This document shows, one piece after another, positions 18,885 to 30,513 of a DNA stretch of 46,296 nt (within the stretch, counting starts at the first letter, position 1; each line of letters begins with the position of its first letter). The stretch spans positions 1-46,296 of the forward strand of contig NZ_JARIDQ010000048.1 of assembly GCF_029256985.1 (NCBI RefSeq), written 5' to 3'. Source of the stretch: Otariodibacter sp. (GTDB taxonomy: Bacteria; Pseudomonadota; Gammaproteobacteria; Enterobacterales; Pasteurellaceae). Both the position numbers and the translations under genes were made by a program. The notes beneath the pieces are model-generated. The model was not told the DNA's origin and searched no databases. It saw nothing but the letters and a program-made list of their open reading frames with translations.

Positions 18885-19910
18885 ATGATTCAGCGTATTT
18901 TTTCTGAAGGATTAGATCTTGCCCTAGAAAAAGGCTTAAAGTCTTTTTATCTGCTCAATGGGCAAGATGTACTATTAGTATTGGAAAGTAAAGATAAAAT
19001 TATTGCTACAGCTCACCAATATGGTTTTGATGAAAAAATAGAAATCGTTATCAATAATGAAACTAAATGGGATGATCTTGCTGATCAATTACAATCAACA
19101 GGGTTATTTTCTAGTAAACAGATCATTATTCTTAATTTTCCTGATAATCCTACCACTACGCATCAAAAGCAATTGACGAGTTTATTAGAGCTTGCCCATC
19201 CTGATGTGCTATTTATCTTGCATTTTCCTAAATTAACCAAAGTAATGGAAAAGCAACCTTGGTTATCAATCATAGAAAATAATGGAATCCAGATTCAGTG
19301 CCAAACACCTGATATTACAAAATTACCCACTTGGTTAAAACATCGAGCTAAATCAATGCAACTACAATTAGATCAAGGAACCATTGATCTACTCTGCTAT
19401 AGTTATGAAGGCAATCTTCTTGCTCTCAAACAAACACTACAATTATTGCAGTTACAATATCCAAATCAAATAATCACACCACTCAAAGCTAAAGAAGTCA
19501 TTGCTCAATCTGCTCAATATACGCCATTTCAATGGATTGATGCATTATTGCAAGGTAAGGTAACACGTGCAGCTCACATTCTAAATCATCTAAAAAATGA
19601 AGAAACACAACCCGTTGTACTAGTTAGAATTATTCAAAAAGAATTGATGATCTTACTTGAAATTACTCGTTCACCAATGGTGGTAAATAGTAATGAGCCA
19701 CTATTTAATCGTAATTTACGAGTAGAATTTGACCGCTTGAAAGTATGGCAAAATCGTCGTCCAATTTATCAAAGTGCAGTACAACGATTAACTTATCGTA
19801 AACTTTACCAACAAATCCAAGCCCTTGCCGAACTTGAAAAACAAATCAAACAAGAATTTAGTGATGAAATTTGGGCAAGTATAGAACATTTAGGGCTATT
19901 ATTTACCTAA
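18885..19910 (+). CDS. holA: DNA polymerase III subunit delta
   Basis: 341 aa; conserved position after lptE; delta-like sequence (FYLLNGQDVLLVLESKD...). Confidence 0.93.
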   Translation: MIQRIFSEGLDLALEKGLKSFYLLNGQDVLLVLESKDKIIATAHQYGFDEKIEIVINNETKWDDLADQLQSTGLFSSKQIIILNFPDNPTTTHQKQLTSLLELAHPDVLFILHFPKLTKVMEKQPWLSIIENNGIQIQCQTPDITKLPTWLKHRAKSMQLQLDQGTIDLLCYSYEGNLLALKQTLQLLQLQYPNQIITPLKAKEVIAQSAQYTPFQWIDALLQGKVTRAAHILNHLKNEETQPVVLVRIIQKELMILLEITRSPMVVNSNEPLFNRNLRVEFDRLKVWQNRRPIYQSAVQRLTYRKLYQQIQALAELEKQIKQEFSDEIWASIEHLGLLFT

Positions 19911-20055
19911 TGTATTACATAGCCAACGGGCTATTACCATCTTCTAATAACGATAATTTACAAAGCATTCCTATCATCTAATAGTTAGTTTAATACACTT
20001 AAATTTATGTTCGTATCCCATAAACATTAAATTTCCCAATAAATTGGTATTTCAA

Positions 20056-20083
20056 AATATACTATACTGGTGTATAGTATATT
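20056..20083. promoter_or_regulatory. Predicted FrmR operator
   Basis: Perfect 12-bp inverted repeat AATATACTATAC-TGGT-GTATAGTATATT, 26 bp upstream of the frmR start. Confidence 0.75.
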
Positions 20084-20109
20084 ATCTATTTATATGAAGG
20101 ACTAAATTT

Positions 20110-20391
20110 ATGCCAAATTCTCTAGAAGATAAGAAAAAAATTATAACTAGAATAAAAAGAATTAAGGGACAGATTCAAGCATTAGAATCTAATCTAGATA
20201 ATGTGACTGAATCCGATTGTCGCACAACTTTACAACAAATTGCGGCTATTCGAGGTGCAACAAATGGCCTAATGGCAGAAATTTTAGAAATTCATATAAA
20301 AGAGTCATTTAATTTGGAAAATAATCCTGATCCAAAAATAGATGAACCTATTAAAGACGTTATAAATATTATTAGAACTTATCTTAAATAA
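20110..20391 (+). CDS. frmR: Formaldehyde-responsive repressor FrmR (RcnR/CsoR family)
   Basis: 93 aa; MPNSLEDKKKIITRIKRIKGQIQALE...CRTTLQQIAAIRGATNGLMAEILE; Pro2 and the conserved Cys (DCRTTLQQ) are present. Confidence 0.9.
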   Translation: MPNSLEDKKKIITRIKRIKGQIQALESNLDNVTESDCRTTLQQIAAIRGATNGLMAEILEIHIKESFNLENNPDPKIDEPIKDVINIIRTYLK

Positions 20392-20397
20392 ACCTAA

Positions 20398-21522
<1,125 letters not shown>

Positions 21523-21532
21523 TTTAATGAAT

Positions 21533-21570
21533 AATACAATTGTATAATAAACTGATTATGCAATTGTATT
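21533..21570 (+). repeat. Long hairpin between frmA and frmB
   Basis: AATACAATTGTATAAT-AAACTG-ATTATGCAATTGTATT: 16-bp stem with one G-U wobble, followed by GTTTTTGC. Confidence 0.7.
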
Positions 21571-21590
21571 GTTTTTGCAGGATAATCATT

Positions 21591-22421
21591 ATGGAAAAAC
21601 TTGAAGAATATTATTGTTACAATGGTACCCAAACAGTTTGGTCTCATTATTCATCTACTCTAAATTGTAATATGAAATTTGCCATTTATATTCCCGAACA
21701 AGCAACACAAACTAGACTTCCTGTCTTATATTGGCTGTCGGGTCTTACATGTACAGAACAAAATTTCATCACTAAATCAGGTTTTCAACGATATGCATCT
21801 GAAAATAACATAATTGTAGTTGCACCAGATACTAGCCCTAGAGGGGAAAATGTGCCTGATAATGACTCCTATGATTTAGGTCAAGGAGCGGGGTTTTATG
21901 TTAATGCTTCTCAAAAGCCGTGGAATGTAAATTATCATATGTATGATTATATTTTAGAAGAGCTTCCAAAACTTGTAGAAAATAATTTTCCTGTAACAGA
22001 TAAAAAATCTATATCAGGTCATTCTATGGGAGGACATGGTGCTTTAGTCTTAGCATTACGTAACCCCGATATATATACCAGCGTTTCAGCTTTTGCACCT
22101 ATCGTATCGCCATCTCAGGTAGAATGGGGGAAGAAAGCATTTTCTCATTATTTAGGTCAAGATGAGAAAAATTGGGAATTATATGATTCAGTTAAATTAA
22201 TTTTAAATGGATATAAAGCAGATAACATTTTCATCGATCAGGGACTAGCCGATAGTTTTTACAAAACCCAACTACACACTTATCTATTAGAAGATGCCTG
22301 TAATAGTAAGCAAGTACCAATAACAATTAGATATCATAATAATTATGATCATAGTTACTATTTTATATCAACATTTATTGAAGATCATATCCGTTATCAT
22401 GCAGAAAAATTAAGAGAGTAA
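21591..22421 (+). CDS. frmB: S-formylglutathione hydrolase
   Basis: Esterase D family; YWLSGLTCTEQNFITKSG, SGHSMGGHGAL. ORF track start (21540) lies inside the intergenic hairpin; ATG at 21591 preferred. Confidence 0.93.
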   Translation: MEKLEEYYCYNGTQTVWSHYSSTLNCNMKFAIYIPEQATQTRLPVLYWLSGLTCTEQNFITKSGFQRYASENNIIVVAPDTSPRGENVPDNDSYDLGQGAGFYVNASQKPWNVNYHMYDYILEELPKLVENNFPVTDKKSISGHSMGGHGALVLALRNPDIYTSVSAFAPIVSPSQVEWGKKAFSHYLGQDEKNWELYDSVKLILNGYKADNIFIDQGLADSFYKTQLHTYLLEDACNSKQVPITIRYHNNYDHSYYFISTFIEDHIRYHAEKLRE

Positions 22422-22425
22422 TAGA

Positions 22426-22490
22426 AGATAAGCAAACTCAAATTAACCTGTATAATATTTTAAATATACTTGAATTGAGTTTGCTTATCT
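22426..22490. terminator. Long hairpin between convergent frmB and maf
   Basis: 16-bp perfect arms AGATAAGCAAACTCAA (22426-22441) and TTGAGTTTGCTTATCT (22475-22490). Confidence 0.7.
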
Positions 22491-22498
22491 GTAAAACC

Positions 22499-23086
22499 TT
22501 AATCTAGTACTTCTATACCACATTGTTTTAATAAATCAGCAGTTTCATACATTGGAAGTCCCATTACTCCGGTAAAACTTCCTGTTAGATGGCTAATAAA
22601 GCAACCGCCGATGCCTTGAATGCCATAAGCTCCAGCTTTATCCATTGGTTGTCCTGTTGCAATATACGCATTAATTTCTAAATCAGAAAGCACCTTAAAA
22701 GTTACTTCACTGGTTTGTACACAGCTATACTGTTTTTCTCCATCACTGATACAAACCGCTGTAAATACTTGATGAGTTTTACCCGATAACCTTTTCAACA
22801 TTGAATAAGCTTCATCTTTATCCTTTGGTTTACCTAAAATCATCTGATCGATAGATACCGTTGTATCAGCGGTCAATATTGGAAAATTTGCTAAATTTTT
22901 TGCGGATCTAACCGCTTGTGCTGCCTTATTTTTCTCGATAGCAACTCGCAGACAGTAACTTTTCGCCTCTTCATTAGGATGAGGGGTTTCATCTATTTCA
23001 CTTTGTAGTGAGTGTAAATCTAATCCCAATTGTTGCAAAAGCTCCCAACGCCTAGGGCTATTTGAGGCAAGATAAATTGATTTCAT
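22499..23086 (-). CDS. Maf-family nucleoside triphosphate pyrophosphatase (YhdE-like)
   Basis: 195 aa; LASNSPRRWELLQQLG, ADTTVSID, GKPKDKDEAYSML, DKAGAYGIQGIGG. Confidence 0.93.
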   Translation of the reverse strand: MKSIYLASNSPRRWELLQQLGLDLHSLQSEIDETPHPNEEAKSYCLRVAIEKNKAAQAVRSAKNLANFPILTADTTVSIDQMILGKPKDKDEAYSMLKRLSGKTHQVFTAVCISDGEKQYSCVQTSEVTFKVLSDLEINAYIATGQPMDKAGAYGIQGIGGCFISHLTGSFTGVMGLPMYETADLLKQCGIEVLD

Positions 23087-23107
23087 TAACTATCCTTTAT
23101 TGACTGA

Positions 23108-23908
23108 CTATTTACGCACTAGACGATACAAACGACTTAATATTGAAACAGGTAATAAACGAGGAATCGCTCGACATAAAAAAACCGCCATACCAGACAT
23201 ATAACTTTGTATATTTAGCCTCTGCTTTAATTTAAACAATCGCCATTCAGCCTTCGCCTGCTCAACACCTTGACGACGTCCAACCATTCCATTCCCTACT
23301 CTTGCATAGACGAGTGTATCTTCCAAATTTGCGACTTTTTTACCGGTGGCAACAAGCTTAATCCATAAATAGTAATCTTCTTGTAAATCCTCATATCCAC
23401 CACAAGCTAAAACTTCACTTTTCTGATAAGCAATCGTCATATGATTAAATGGGCAACGTATTTTTGTAAATTCAATAATTTCATCGTGAGTAGTCGGCAC
23501 TTGGCGATGCCCAACTACATCATCAATATTCTGTCCAAATTCGGTAATTTGCCCGCCAACAGCAATGGCATCGGGATTTGCTTCAATGAAAGCAAGCTGT
23601 TTAGCAAAACGATCGGGTAAACAGATATCATCGGTATCCATTCTAAATACCCATTCATTACTGCAATGCAATAACCCTTCATTTAAAGCTTTACCCAATC
23701 CTCTATTTTGCGGAAGTCGAATAATCACAAGCGGTAAGATTGTCGAAAAATTTTGCACAACTTGTTCTAATTCATCAGTTAATTTACCGTCAAAAACTAG
23801 CACTATTTCATCTGCTGGTTGTGTTTGAGCTTGCAAACTTTCAAAACACTCAATTAAATATTGTGGGTTTTCCTTAAAATATAAGGACATCAAAACCGAA
23901 AATTTCAT
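23108..23908 (-). CDS. Family 2 glycosyltransferase (glycan locus)
   Basis: 266 aa; FSVLMSLYFKENPQYLIECFESLQAQT, NRGLGKALNEGL, RMDTDDICLPDR. Confidence 0.88.
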   Translation of the reverse strand: MKFSVLMSLYFKENPQYLIECFESLQAQTQPADEIVLVFDGKLTDELEQVVQNFSTILPLVIIRLPQNRGLGKALNEGLLHCSNEWVFRMDTDDICLPDRFAKQLAFIEANPDAIAVGGQITEFGQNIDDVVGHRQVPTTHDEIIEFTKIRCPFNHMTIAYQKSEVLACGGYEDLQEDYYLWIKLVATGKKVANLEDTLVYARVGNGMVGRRQGVEQAKAEWRLFKLKQRLNIQSYMSGMAVFLCRAIPRLLPVSILSRLYRLVRK

Positions 23909-24792
23909 TAAATAAACCTTTTTATATTAATCGCTAACTTAGGCGAAATGATCGTAACTATCGTGATTACTAAATATTTAATATTTTTACTGTGTTTAAA
24001 CAATTCAAAATAATATTTTGCAGCTTTTCTCGATAAATTCATTACATAAGGGAATGCTAACATATACAACGAATTGAGCTGAAAGTTCTCGGCTTGTTCA
24101 GGTGTTTTCACAAATTTTTGTTTAATTTTTAAAATCGCTTGTTTCGTGTTGGTATTATTAGTCGATACACTTGAACGCTTAGTATGAAAGGTACATTTGG
24201 TCAGTGCTTGCGGTAAATACAATGGAGAAAAAGAGGAATCAGTAATCGCCTTCAAAACAAAATCATAATCTTCCAACGACAGTAGATCCGTTGAAAGTCC
24301 ATTTAATTTCTGAAAAAACGACTTTTTCACCGCCAACATTGGCATCCCACCAATTTTATTTGCTTTTAAGATATTTTCTAAAGTAAGTTGATTGATATCC
24401 GTATAGGGATGAGTTGAATAAGAAAATCCCTCATTGACCATTTCACATTGAGCTGGATGATAGATAAAGTTAATCTCTTTATTGTTTAAAATCGCTTGTT
24501 CAATCACTTCGCACTTCTCATCGGCAAAGCGGTCATCATCATCTAGGAAAAGCAACCAGTCATACTGAGCAGATCGGACTCCTATATTGCGACTTTCTGC
24601 TGCACCTTTATTTTCTTGGTTGCGGACTAATGTCACCGTAAATGGATAATCTTGCGTGATTTCTACAGGCTCCGAAGAATTGTCATCCACTATCACCACT
24701 TCAAAATTAAAGCGAGTTTGATTGGTTAAGCTTTGCAATAAAGCAGTCACTTCACTCTTTCGATTATAAGAAGGCACAATAATACTTAACAT
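23908..24792 (-). CDS. Family 2 glycosyltransferase (glycan locus)
   Basis: 294 aa; LSIIVPSYNRKSEVTALLQSLTNQT, FLDDDDRF. Confidence 0.88.
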   Translation of the reverse strand: MLSIIVPSYNRKSEVTALLQSLTNQTRFNFEVVIVDDNSSEPVEITQDYPFTVTLVRNQENKGAAESRNIGVRSAQYDWLLFLDDDDRFADEKCEVIEQAILNNKEINFIYHPAQCEMVNEGFSYSTHPYTDINQLTLENILKANKIGGMPMLAVKKSFFQKLNGLSTDLLSLEDYDFVLKAITDSSFSPLYLPQALTKCTFHTKRSSVSTNNTNTKQAILKIKQKFVKTPEQAENFQLNSLYMLAFPYVMNLSRKAAKYYFELFKHSKNIKYLVITIVTIISPKLAINIKRFI

Positions 24793-24797
24793 CTGCT

Positions 24798-25970
24798 TTA
24801 CTCCTGTAATCTAAATAACGTAATTCGTTTGCCTGCATTGCCAAATAAGGATAAAAACATCAGTAATACCATCATAATTCCGGGAAAGGCGTAAGTATCT
24901 GCTTTAACATTTAATACGCTCAAAATAACCAAAGTTGATAAAATAAATTTCCAACTGCCCTCAAACCAGTTTTGGGCAATACGGAAAACAAAATAAGCGG
25001 TAAAAGCAAAACACACAATCAGATAACCGATTCCGCCATACAATACTTGACGAATAAATCCAGAATCTGTTCCGCCATAGTAACCACCTTCAGGCGCATA
25101 GTAATATCCATCACCCCATAAAATTTGTTTTAGTTCAGGCATAAACAAGTGTTTTTGAACCAAGGTTTCTGTGGATGAGCTAATATGTCCCGTACCGTGA
25201 ATAATGTTGATTAATGGCTCTAAAGCGTGAGCAACGTATTTATGCTCTGGATAATTGAAAGCTAAAAATAGACAAATCCCAGCAAATAATAGCAATGAAG
25301 GAATATATCGCCATTTAAAATAGATAAGAATACTCACTACCGATAAAGCTAGAAATGTTCTGCCCGATATTAACCCAATAAAGAGTAATAAAAATAGGAA
25401 AACACTATTAATCGTATTGTGCTTTGCGTTATAGGCAAGTAAAAAATGCAATAGCATTAAGTAAAAAATACTTAATTGGAAAAATGCCGATGAGGTCAAA
25501 TTATATAAGCGATACTCTTGTTCAGAACCATAAAAACGAGGTAGCACAATATTGCTTGAGAGTGCAAAATCGATCATAAAAGGAATGCCAAGCAAAGCTA
25601 AAAAACCAATGATGGCTTGTACACTAATGCCAATTTTAAAATCGCTAATCAATTTTTCGGGTGGCTGTTTAACATAAAAAACATTATAAATTGCCACCCC
25701 TAATCCAAATAAAAGCAGTCCTTTGATATACATTAATGTGACAGAAAAGTCAGATGTGCCATAAACTAGAGCAGGAATTACACTAATTACAATTAACCCT
25801 AAAACAACACCTAAACTATCAACAGGAAGAATAATGCCTTGTTGAAATTCCCCTTTTATTTTTTTGTAGAGTATCCAAAAAACGGTAATCACTCCGACAA
25901 AGAGTGCCATTCTAAAAAAATGGAATAACCAAGGATCATAAATGTAAAATAAATTCACTAATGCTGACAT
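24798..25970 (-). CDS. Multispanning membrane protein, O-antigen polymerase/ligase-like (Wzy candidate)
   Basis: 390 aa, many TM segments, located inside the glycosyltransferase cluster; short periplasmic-type loop near the C-terminus (GGYYGGTDSGF). Confidence 0.7.
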   Translation of the reverse strand: MSALVNLFYIYDPWLFHFFRMALFVGVITVFWILYKKIKGEFQQGIILPVDSLGVVLGLIVISVIPALVYGTSDFSVTLMYIKGLLLFGLGVAIYNVFYVKQPPEKLISDFKIGISVQAIIGFLALLGIPFMIDFALSSNIVLPRFYGSEQEYRLYNLTSSAFFQLSIFYLMLLHFLLAYNAKHNTINSVFLFLLLFIGLISGRTFLALSVVSILIYFKWRYIPSLLLFAGICLFLAFNYPEHKYVAHALEPLINIIHGTGHISSSTETLVQKHLFMPELKQILWGDGYYYAPEGGYYGGTDSGFIRQVLYGGIGYLIVCFAFTAYFVFRIAQNWFEGSWKFILSTLVILSVLNVKADTYAFPGIMMVLLMFLSLFGNAGKRITLFRLQE

Positions 25971-25971
25971 A

Positions 25972-26754
25972 TTACGTTCCTGATAACTTCAAATTACGCT
26001 TGATCGCCAGTAATTTTTTAAATGGATATTTGATTAACTTTTTGATGAGATTATTAGACACTGAACCTCTGATTGATTCTAAATTACTGTTTAATTTTGG
26101 ATTTTCAATTGCCATCAATGGGCGAACATATTGAATATCGAAACCAAATTTATCACCAAAAAGGATAAAGTCATCTGCTAACCAATAAGGTTTATTACTC
26201 ATTTCCTCAATAAATTTTTTCGCCACTGATTTCTTAATTAAATAAGCTACAGTGCCTGCGAAATAGTTTTTATAGGGGTAAACCATATTAAAATAACATC
26301 CATCCATTCTCTTTTGTAGGAATTGATAAGTTGTTGGATAATTGATTTCAAGCTCCAGATGGTTAAAATCGGCAATTTTAGATTGTCCCACTAAGACTAA
26401 ATCTGCTGATATGCCTTGCCGAATAAGTTGTGTAAGTTGAGCCTGAAAATCCTGATTAAATAACGCATCATCTTCACAAATTAGACAGAACTCGTCATCA
26501 GCAATACTTTCATCATCAATAATCTGTTGATAAACACCTAAATGGCTTAACGTGCATCCCACTTCACCTTTTGTTACAGCCCTACCATATTTTTGCAAAA
26601 AATACTTACAATCAAACCGCTTACTAAGGCTATCTAGATCATCATTCATCGTATTAAATGCAGAAAAAACCTGAAAATCGCTTGTATCAGGTTGTGTAAA
26701 AAATAATTCTCTACGATGTTCATCTTTATCTAATGAAATCAAATATTTTTTCAT
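25972..26754 (-). CDS. Family 25 glycosyltransferase (LOS/LPS biosynthesis)
   Basis: [19 protein letters not shown]...[15 protein letters not shown]...EDDALF; ORF track start 26772 overlaps the upstream gene, internal ATG 26754 fits the family start. Confidence 0.85.
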   Translation of the reverse strand: MKKYLISLDKDEHRRELFFTQPDTSDFQVFSAFNTMNDDLDSLSKRFDCKYFLQKYGRAVTKGEVGCTLSHLGVYQQIIDDESIADDEFCLICEDDALFNQDFQAQLTQLIRQGISADLVLVGQSKIADFNHLELEINYPTTYQFLQKRMDGCYFNMVYPYKNYFAGTVAYLIKKSVAKKFIEEMSNKPYWLADDFILFGDKFGFDIQYVRPLMAIENPKLNSNLESIRGSVSNNLIKKLIKYPFKKLLAIKRNLKLSGT

Positions 26755-26755
26755 C

Positions 26756-27676
26756 TTATTCTCGAATATCAATAATATTAATTCCTACTTTTTCAAGTAA
26801 AGCATAACTCTCAATAAAAGCAGGTTCATTCGTATCAATTCTTAGTCCAATCACTTCTATATTTTTATTATGATAAATATTCAATACTGCGCTACTAAAA
26901 TATGTATAAATTTTACACTTTTTATTCTTTACCACTTGAGCGAGGTAATCTTCCAAAATAAGTGGTGTATGAATATATTCCACTTGATTTAATTGATACT
27001 GCTCCCTTGGGTGAGGTAAATAATATTGAATGTTAAACCGTTCAATTACTTTTTTAGCCAGCGTTATATTTTTCTCATTATCTAAATAAACAGGCTGACC
27101 TAATAATATAGAAATTGAATCATTATCATTGGATAAGGCTGACGATGGAAATAGATCAATATTAATCGTATTTTCGATAATATTAGAAAAATCGGGATAA
27201 ATTGTATAATGGGCCTCAGATAATGATTTAAGCTTTGCTACGCTATACTTATTCTTTAATCCCCGATTGATTGCTTTACGAATAAACGTATTCGGCTCAT
27301 CTTTATAATAGACACTCGAAGGAACAATATTAGCAGTACCATCATCAAAAGTATAAAAATGCTCAAAACCGATTGCACTCAGCAAAAATTGAATTTGAAT
27401 ATCATTAATGCTTGCCACAAACACACGCTGAAATACTTTACGAGAAAATCGGTATTTTAATTCTATGATTTCTTTAAGTAGGTTAAAACGATCCGTATGC
27501 TGATGTAATGAGAAAAATTGCTCACATTTAGCTTCTAATCGATCCGCATAATATTGATATTTTGCATTAGCTACTGGATAGATCATTACTCCATAAAACT
27601 GCTCATTGGGATAAAGATCAATGATTCGCTCCGCGATCAACACTTGTAACGGTGTATAACAAACTATTAAGTTCAT
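26756..27676 (-). CDS. Family 52 glycosyltransferase, putative CMP-Neu5Ac sialyltransferase (Lst/LsgB-like)
   Basis: 306 aa; [47 protein letters not shown]; adjacent to neuA. Confidence 0.83.
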   Translation of the reverse strand: MNLIVCYTPLQVLIAERIIDLYPNEQFYGVMIYPVANAKYQYYADRLEAKCEQFFSLHQHTDRFNLLKEIIELKYRFSRKVFQRVFVASINDIQIQFLLSAIGFEHFYTFDDGTANIVPSSVYYKDEPNTFIRKAINRGLKNKYSVAKLKSLSEAHYTIYPDFSNIIENTINIDLFPSSALSNDNDSISILLGQPVYLDNEKNITLAKKVIERFNIQYYLPHPREQYQLNQVEYIHTPLILEDYLAQVVKNKKCKIYTYFSSAVLNIYHNKNIEVIGLRIDTNEPAFIESYALLEKVGINIIDIRE

Positions 27677-28887
27677 ACTTTCTCTCCTGCTTTACCAACT
27701 CGTGCAGTCATAAAATATAAAATAGGAATAATAGAAATTGAGCCTAAAATGCCGGCATAAGGAATATACTCAATTTTGGTATAAGTTAATCCAACTAAAC
27801 TCACTAAATAAATGAGAGTTGATAAAACCGAACAAACAGAAATAAATTTGTTTTTCCCATAATAAAATAAGTAATTGACTAAAATAAAATAAGGAATCGT
27901 CATTGCTACTGATAATAAAAACAGCACCATATAGTATTTTGAACCTAAAAACTGATCACCCAACAACCATACCACAACGGATTCTGGGATCAGCCACATT
28001 ACGATAGCAGGTATCGGCACGATAAGAAAAGAGAGTAAAGCCCATTTATGCACATCTTTTACATCAATCTTTTTCTGTTTCAATGCATCAAAAAAGTACG
28101 GAATACTCGCCTTATTCACGGCTTGTAATAGGATCATCAATATAGCTGCAATTTGAGCTCCCATCGCATATAAGCCTAAATCTGTTTCACTAAATTTATG
28201 AAAGATAAAAATTCGATCTAATTGCCCTTTTAGGAATAAACTGGAATTATGCAAAATGAGAGGCACACCAAATCCCAATAAATAGAACAATGCAGACTTA
28301 TATTGTTTTAGGGAAAAGAATGTGGTTGTGACCTTTTTTCTATATAGTAAATAACTTCCCGCAAAAACGGTAATATTCCCCAATAAAATCGCAATTAGGC
28401 GCTTTTCAACTAAATCTGTATTAAATATTTCCAGTAATAAAATCGTAAAAAGTACCGATGTGATACTTGAGAAGAATTGAATGACGGTATAAGGAATTGC
28501 TTGTTTTTGGCATTGGCGAATACTGAGCTGAACCCCTAAAAAAGACTGAAAAATCGCAGATAATGCAACATACAGCAATATTTCATTATGAAAGATCAAA
28601 CAAACCAGCAGAACGATTATCCCTGTAAACACCGTATAGGCATAACCTGTCGATACGACTAAATCAAGAGAACGCTTTCCATAAACATAAAAATAGCGAG
28701 TGATCGCACCTTCTTGGCTTAAGCCTACAATGATAAAAAATAAAACGGTAAATGTTTGGTAGTAAGAAAGCTCTCCAAACCCCTCTACCCCGAGTTTTCG
28801 AGATAAATAAGGCAATAGCAAAAATGGCATTGCTCGAGAGGCTAATTCACCGATTAGGTAAATAAAACTATCCTTAACCGCTTTCAT
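27673..28887 (-). CDS. Polysaccharide flippase (Wzx/LsgA-like)
   Basis: 404 aa; [29 protein letters not shown], 12-TM Wzx pattern. Confidence 0.87.
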   Translation of the reverse strand: MKAVKDSFIYLIGELASRAMPFLLLPYLSRKLGVEGFGELSYYQTFTVLFFIIVGLSQEGAITRYFYVYGKRSLDLVVSTGYAYTVFTGIIVLLVCLIFHNEILLYVALSAIFQSFLGVQLSIRQCQKQAIPYTVIQFFSSITSVLFTILLLEIFNTDLVEKRLIAILLGNITVFAGSYLLYRKKVTTTFFSLKQYKSALFYLLGFGVPLILHNSSLFLKGQLDRIFIFHKFSETDLGLYAMGAQIAAILMILLQAVNKASIPYFFDALKQKKIDVKDVHKWALLSFLIVPIPAIVMWLIPESVVVWLLGDQFLGSKYYMVLFLLSVAMTIPYFILVNYLFYYGKNKFISVCSVLSTLIYLVSLVGLTYTKIEYIPYAGILGSISIIPILYFMTARVGKAGEKV

Positions 28888-29561
28888 TACATATCTTTCT
28901 CAATCAAACTTTCCGCCAATTGGAGATCTTGTGTCGCATCAATATCAACAGAACGGTAAGTAGGCATTAGATAAAATTTAACTTGGGGAATAAAGAAATT
29001 CTTTTCTTGCAATAAGCTACGAATATCATTGATATAAATTGCACCATTTGCTCGATACATTTTAGGGAGTTGTTGTCTTGGTGCTTCAAAGTCACTGAGT
29101 TCACGCACAGGCACAACATTATCACCCTCTAACGAGAAAGATTTATAGGGATGATGTTCACACTCACAGGCAGACACAACTGATTTACAGCTTCCTGAAT
29201 GAAACAGCTCCATAGCGTTACGCACATCTAATGCAGTACGTAGTGGACTAGTGGGTTGAAACAATGCAGTTATCCCCTCTGTGATTGATAGTTCATTTAA
29301 AGCGTGTAACACCGCATCAATCGTTTTGGTATTGCTCTGGGCCAATTCAATAGGTCTATGCAACGATTTTGCGCCGTATTTTTCAGCCTCAGCTAAAATA
29401 CGCTCACCATCAGAGCTGACAATAATCTCATCAAACATATCAGATTCTTTAGCAGCCAATACTGCTCTTCCCACTAAAGAAATACCGCCAACTAACTGTA
29501 AATTTTTATCTTTAATCCCTTTCGATCCTGCTCTAGCAGGAATAATTGCAATACGTTTCAT
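28887..29561 (-). CDS. neuA: N-acylneuraminate cytidylyltransferase (CMP-sialic acid synthetase)
   Basis: 224 aa; [50 protein letters not shown]. Confidence 0.92.
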   Translation of the reverse strand: MKRIAIIPARAGSKGIKDKNLQLVGGISLVGRAVLAAKESDMFDEIIVSSDGERILAEAEKYGAKSLHRPIELAQSNTKTIDAVLHALNELSITEGITALFQPTSPLRTALDVRNAMELFHSGSCKSVVSACECEHHPYKSFSLEGDNVVPVRELSDFEAPRQQLPKMYRANGAIYINDIRSLLQEKNFFIPQVKFYLMPTYRSVDIDATQDLQLAESLIEKDM

Positions 29562-29700
29562 TAAAGTGACCGCTTATATAATTTTTAAAGGTTATCATTC
29601 TAAAGTCAAAGGCTAATTTAAACAATAGCAAGCGAAATAATGGACAAGATCAAGTGAATCATGAATAATAACTCCCCTTTATTTCGTTTATTAGTAAAAT

Positions 29701-30447
29701 ATGTTTGCACTCACAAAAATTATTACAACTATTGTGTTATCACCTTTCAATGTACTAATTCTCTGGATACTATCGCTTATCCTATCTGCACTGAAGTATA
29801 AAAAACTAAGCTATTTTACTACGTTTCTAGGTATTTTTATTCTATATGCATTTAGTATTCCCTATACCTCTCAAAAATTACAGGATTCACTTGTTACTGA
29901 AGATAACCTCACCTTAGATGATTATAAATCAGCGCAAGCAATTGTATTATTGGGTGGTGGATTGCGTGATAGCAAGGAATTATTTTCTAAACTTGCTATC
30001 AGTGAAGTTGCTCTTGAAAGAGTACGTTATGCTGCTTACTTGCAAAAAGAAACAAAATTGCCCCTATTAATAACAGGAAGTAGCCCAAATGGAACTTCAG
30101 AAGCGGCAGTTATGGCTAGAGAGCTTAATATGTTCTTTAACGTACCAACAACATGGATCGAAGAAAAAGCCAAAACAACAAAAGAAAATGCGGAATTCAG
30201 TCACAAAATATTAGCAAAAGAAGGAATTAATAAAATTATCGTTGTAACAAATCAGTGGCATATGCAACGTGCAAAATTCTTATTTGAACGAGAAGGGTTT
30301 GAAGTGCTACCCGCTAGTGTTGGAGCTGGGATTACACCCGCAACCTATGGTTTAAACATAATGTATTTCATCCCGCAATCGGGGGCATTACACAGCAATA
30401 TGCTAGCCGTAAAAGAATGGCTGGGATATTGGAAAGAAAAGTGGTAA
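29701..30447 (+). CDS. YdcF/ElyC-like DUF218 membrane protein
   Basis: 248 aa; two N-terminal TMs; IVLLGGGLRDSKE, TKTTKENAEFS (DUF218), VVTNQWHMQRAKFLF. Confidence 0.85.
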   Translation: MFALTKIITTIVLSPFNVLILWILSLILSALKYKKLSYFTTFLGIFILYAFSIPYTSQKLQDSLVTEDNLTLDDYKSAQAIVLLGGGLRDSKELFSKLAISEVALERVRYAAYLQKETKLPLLITGSSPNGTSEAAVMARELNMFFNVPTTWIEEKAKTTKENAEFSHKILAKEGINKIIVVTNQWHMQRAKFLFEREGFEVLPASVGAGITPATYGLNIMYFIPQSGALHSNMLAVKEWLGYWKEKW

Positions 30448-30455
30448 AAATAAAA

Positions 30456-30500
30456 ATACCCAGTCTAGTGTGACAAAATAGGTAACATTAAACTGGGTAT
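30456..30500. terminator. Bidirectional terminator between the DUF218 gene and lacD
   Basis: ATACCCAGT...ACTGGGTAT arms between convergent genes. Confidence 0.65.
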
Positions 30501-30513
30501 AATTTCTACAAAA

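Noticed and set aside
23565-23828. Plus ORF opposite a GT2 gene
   Set aside because: Shadow ORF; no start context or known motif.
23108-29561. Phase-variable simple repeats in the glycan locus
   Set aside because: Looked for tetranucleotide or long homopolymer tracts typical of contingency genes; none long enough seen.
29281-29616. Plus ORF opposite neuA
   Set aside because: Antisense to conserved neuA; sequence not protein-like.
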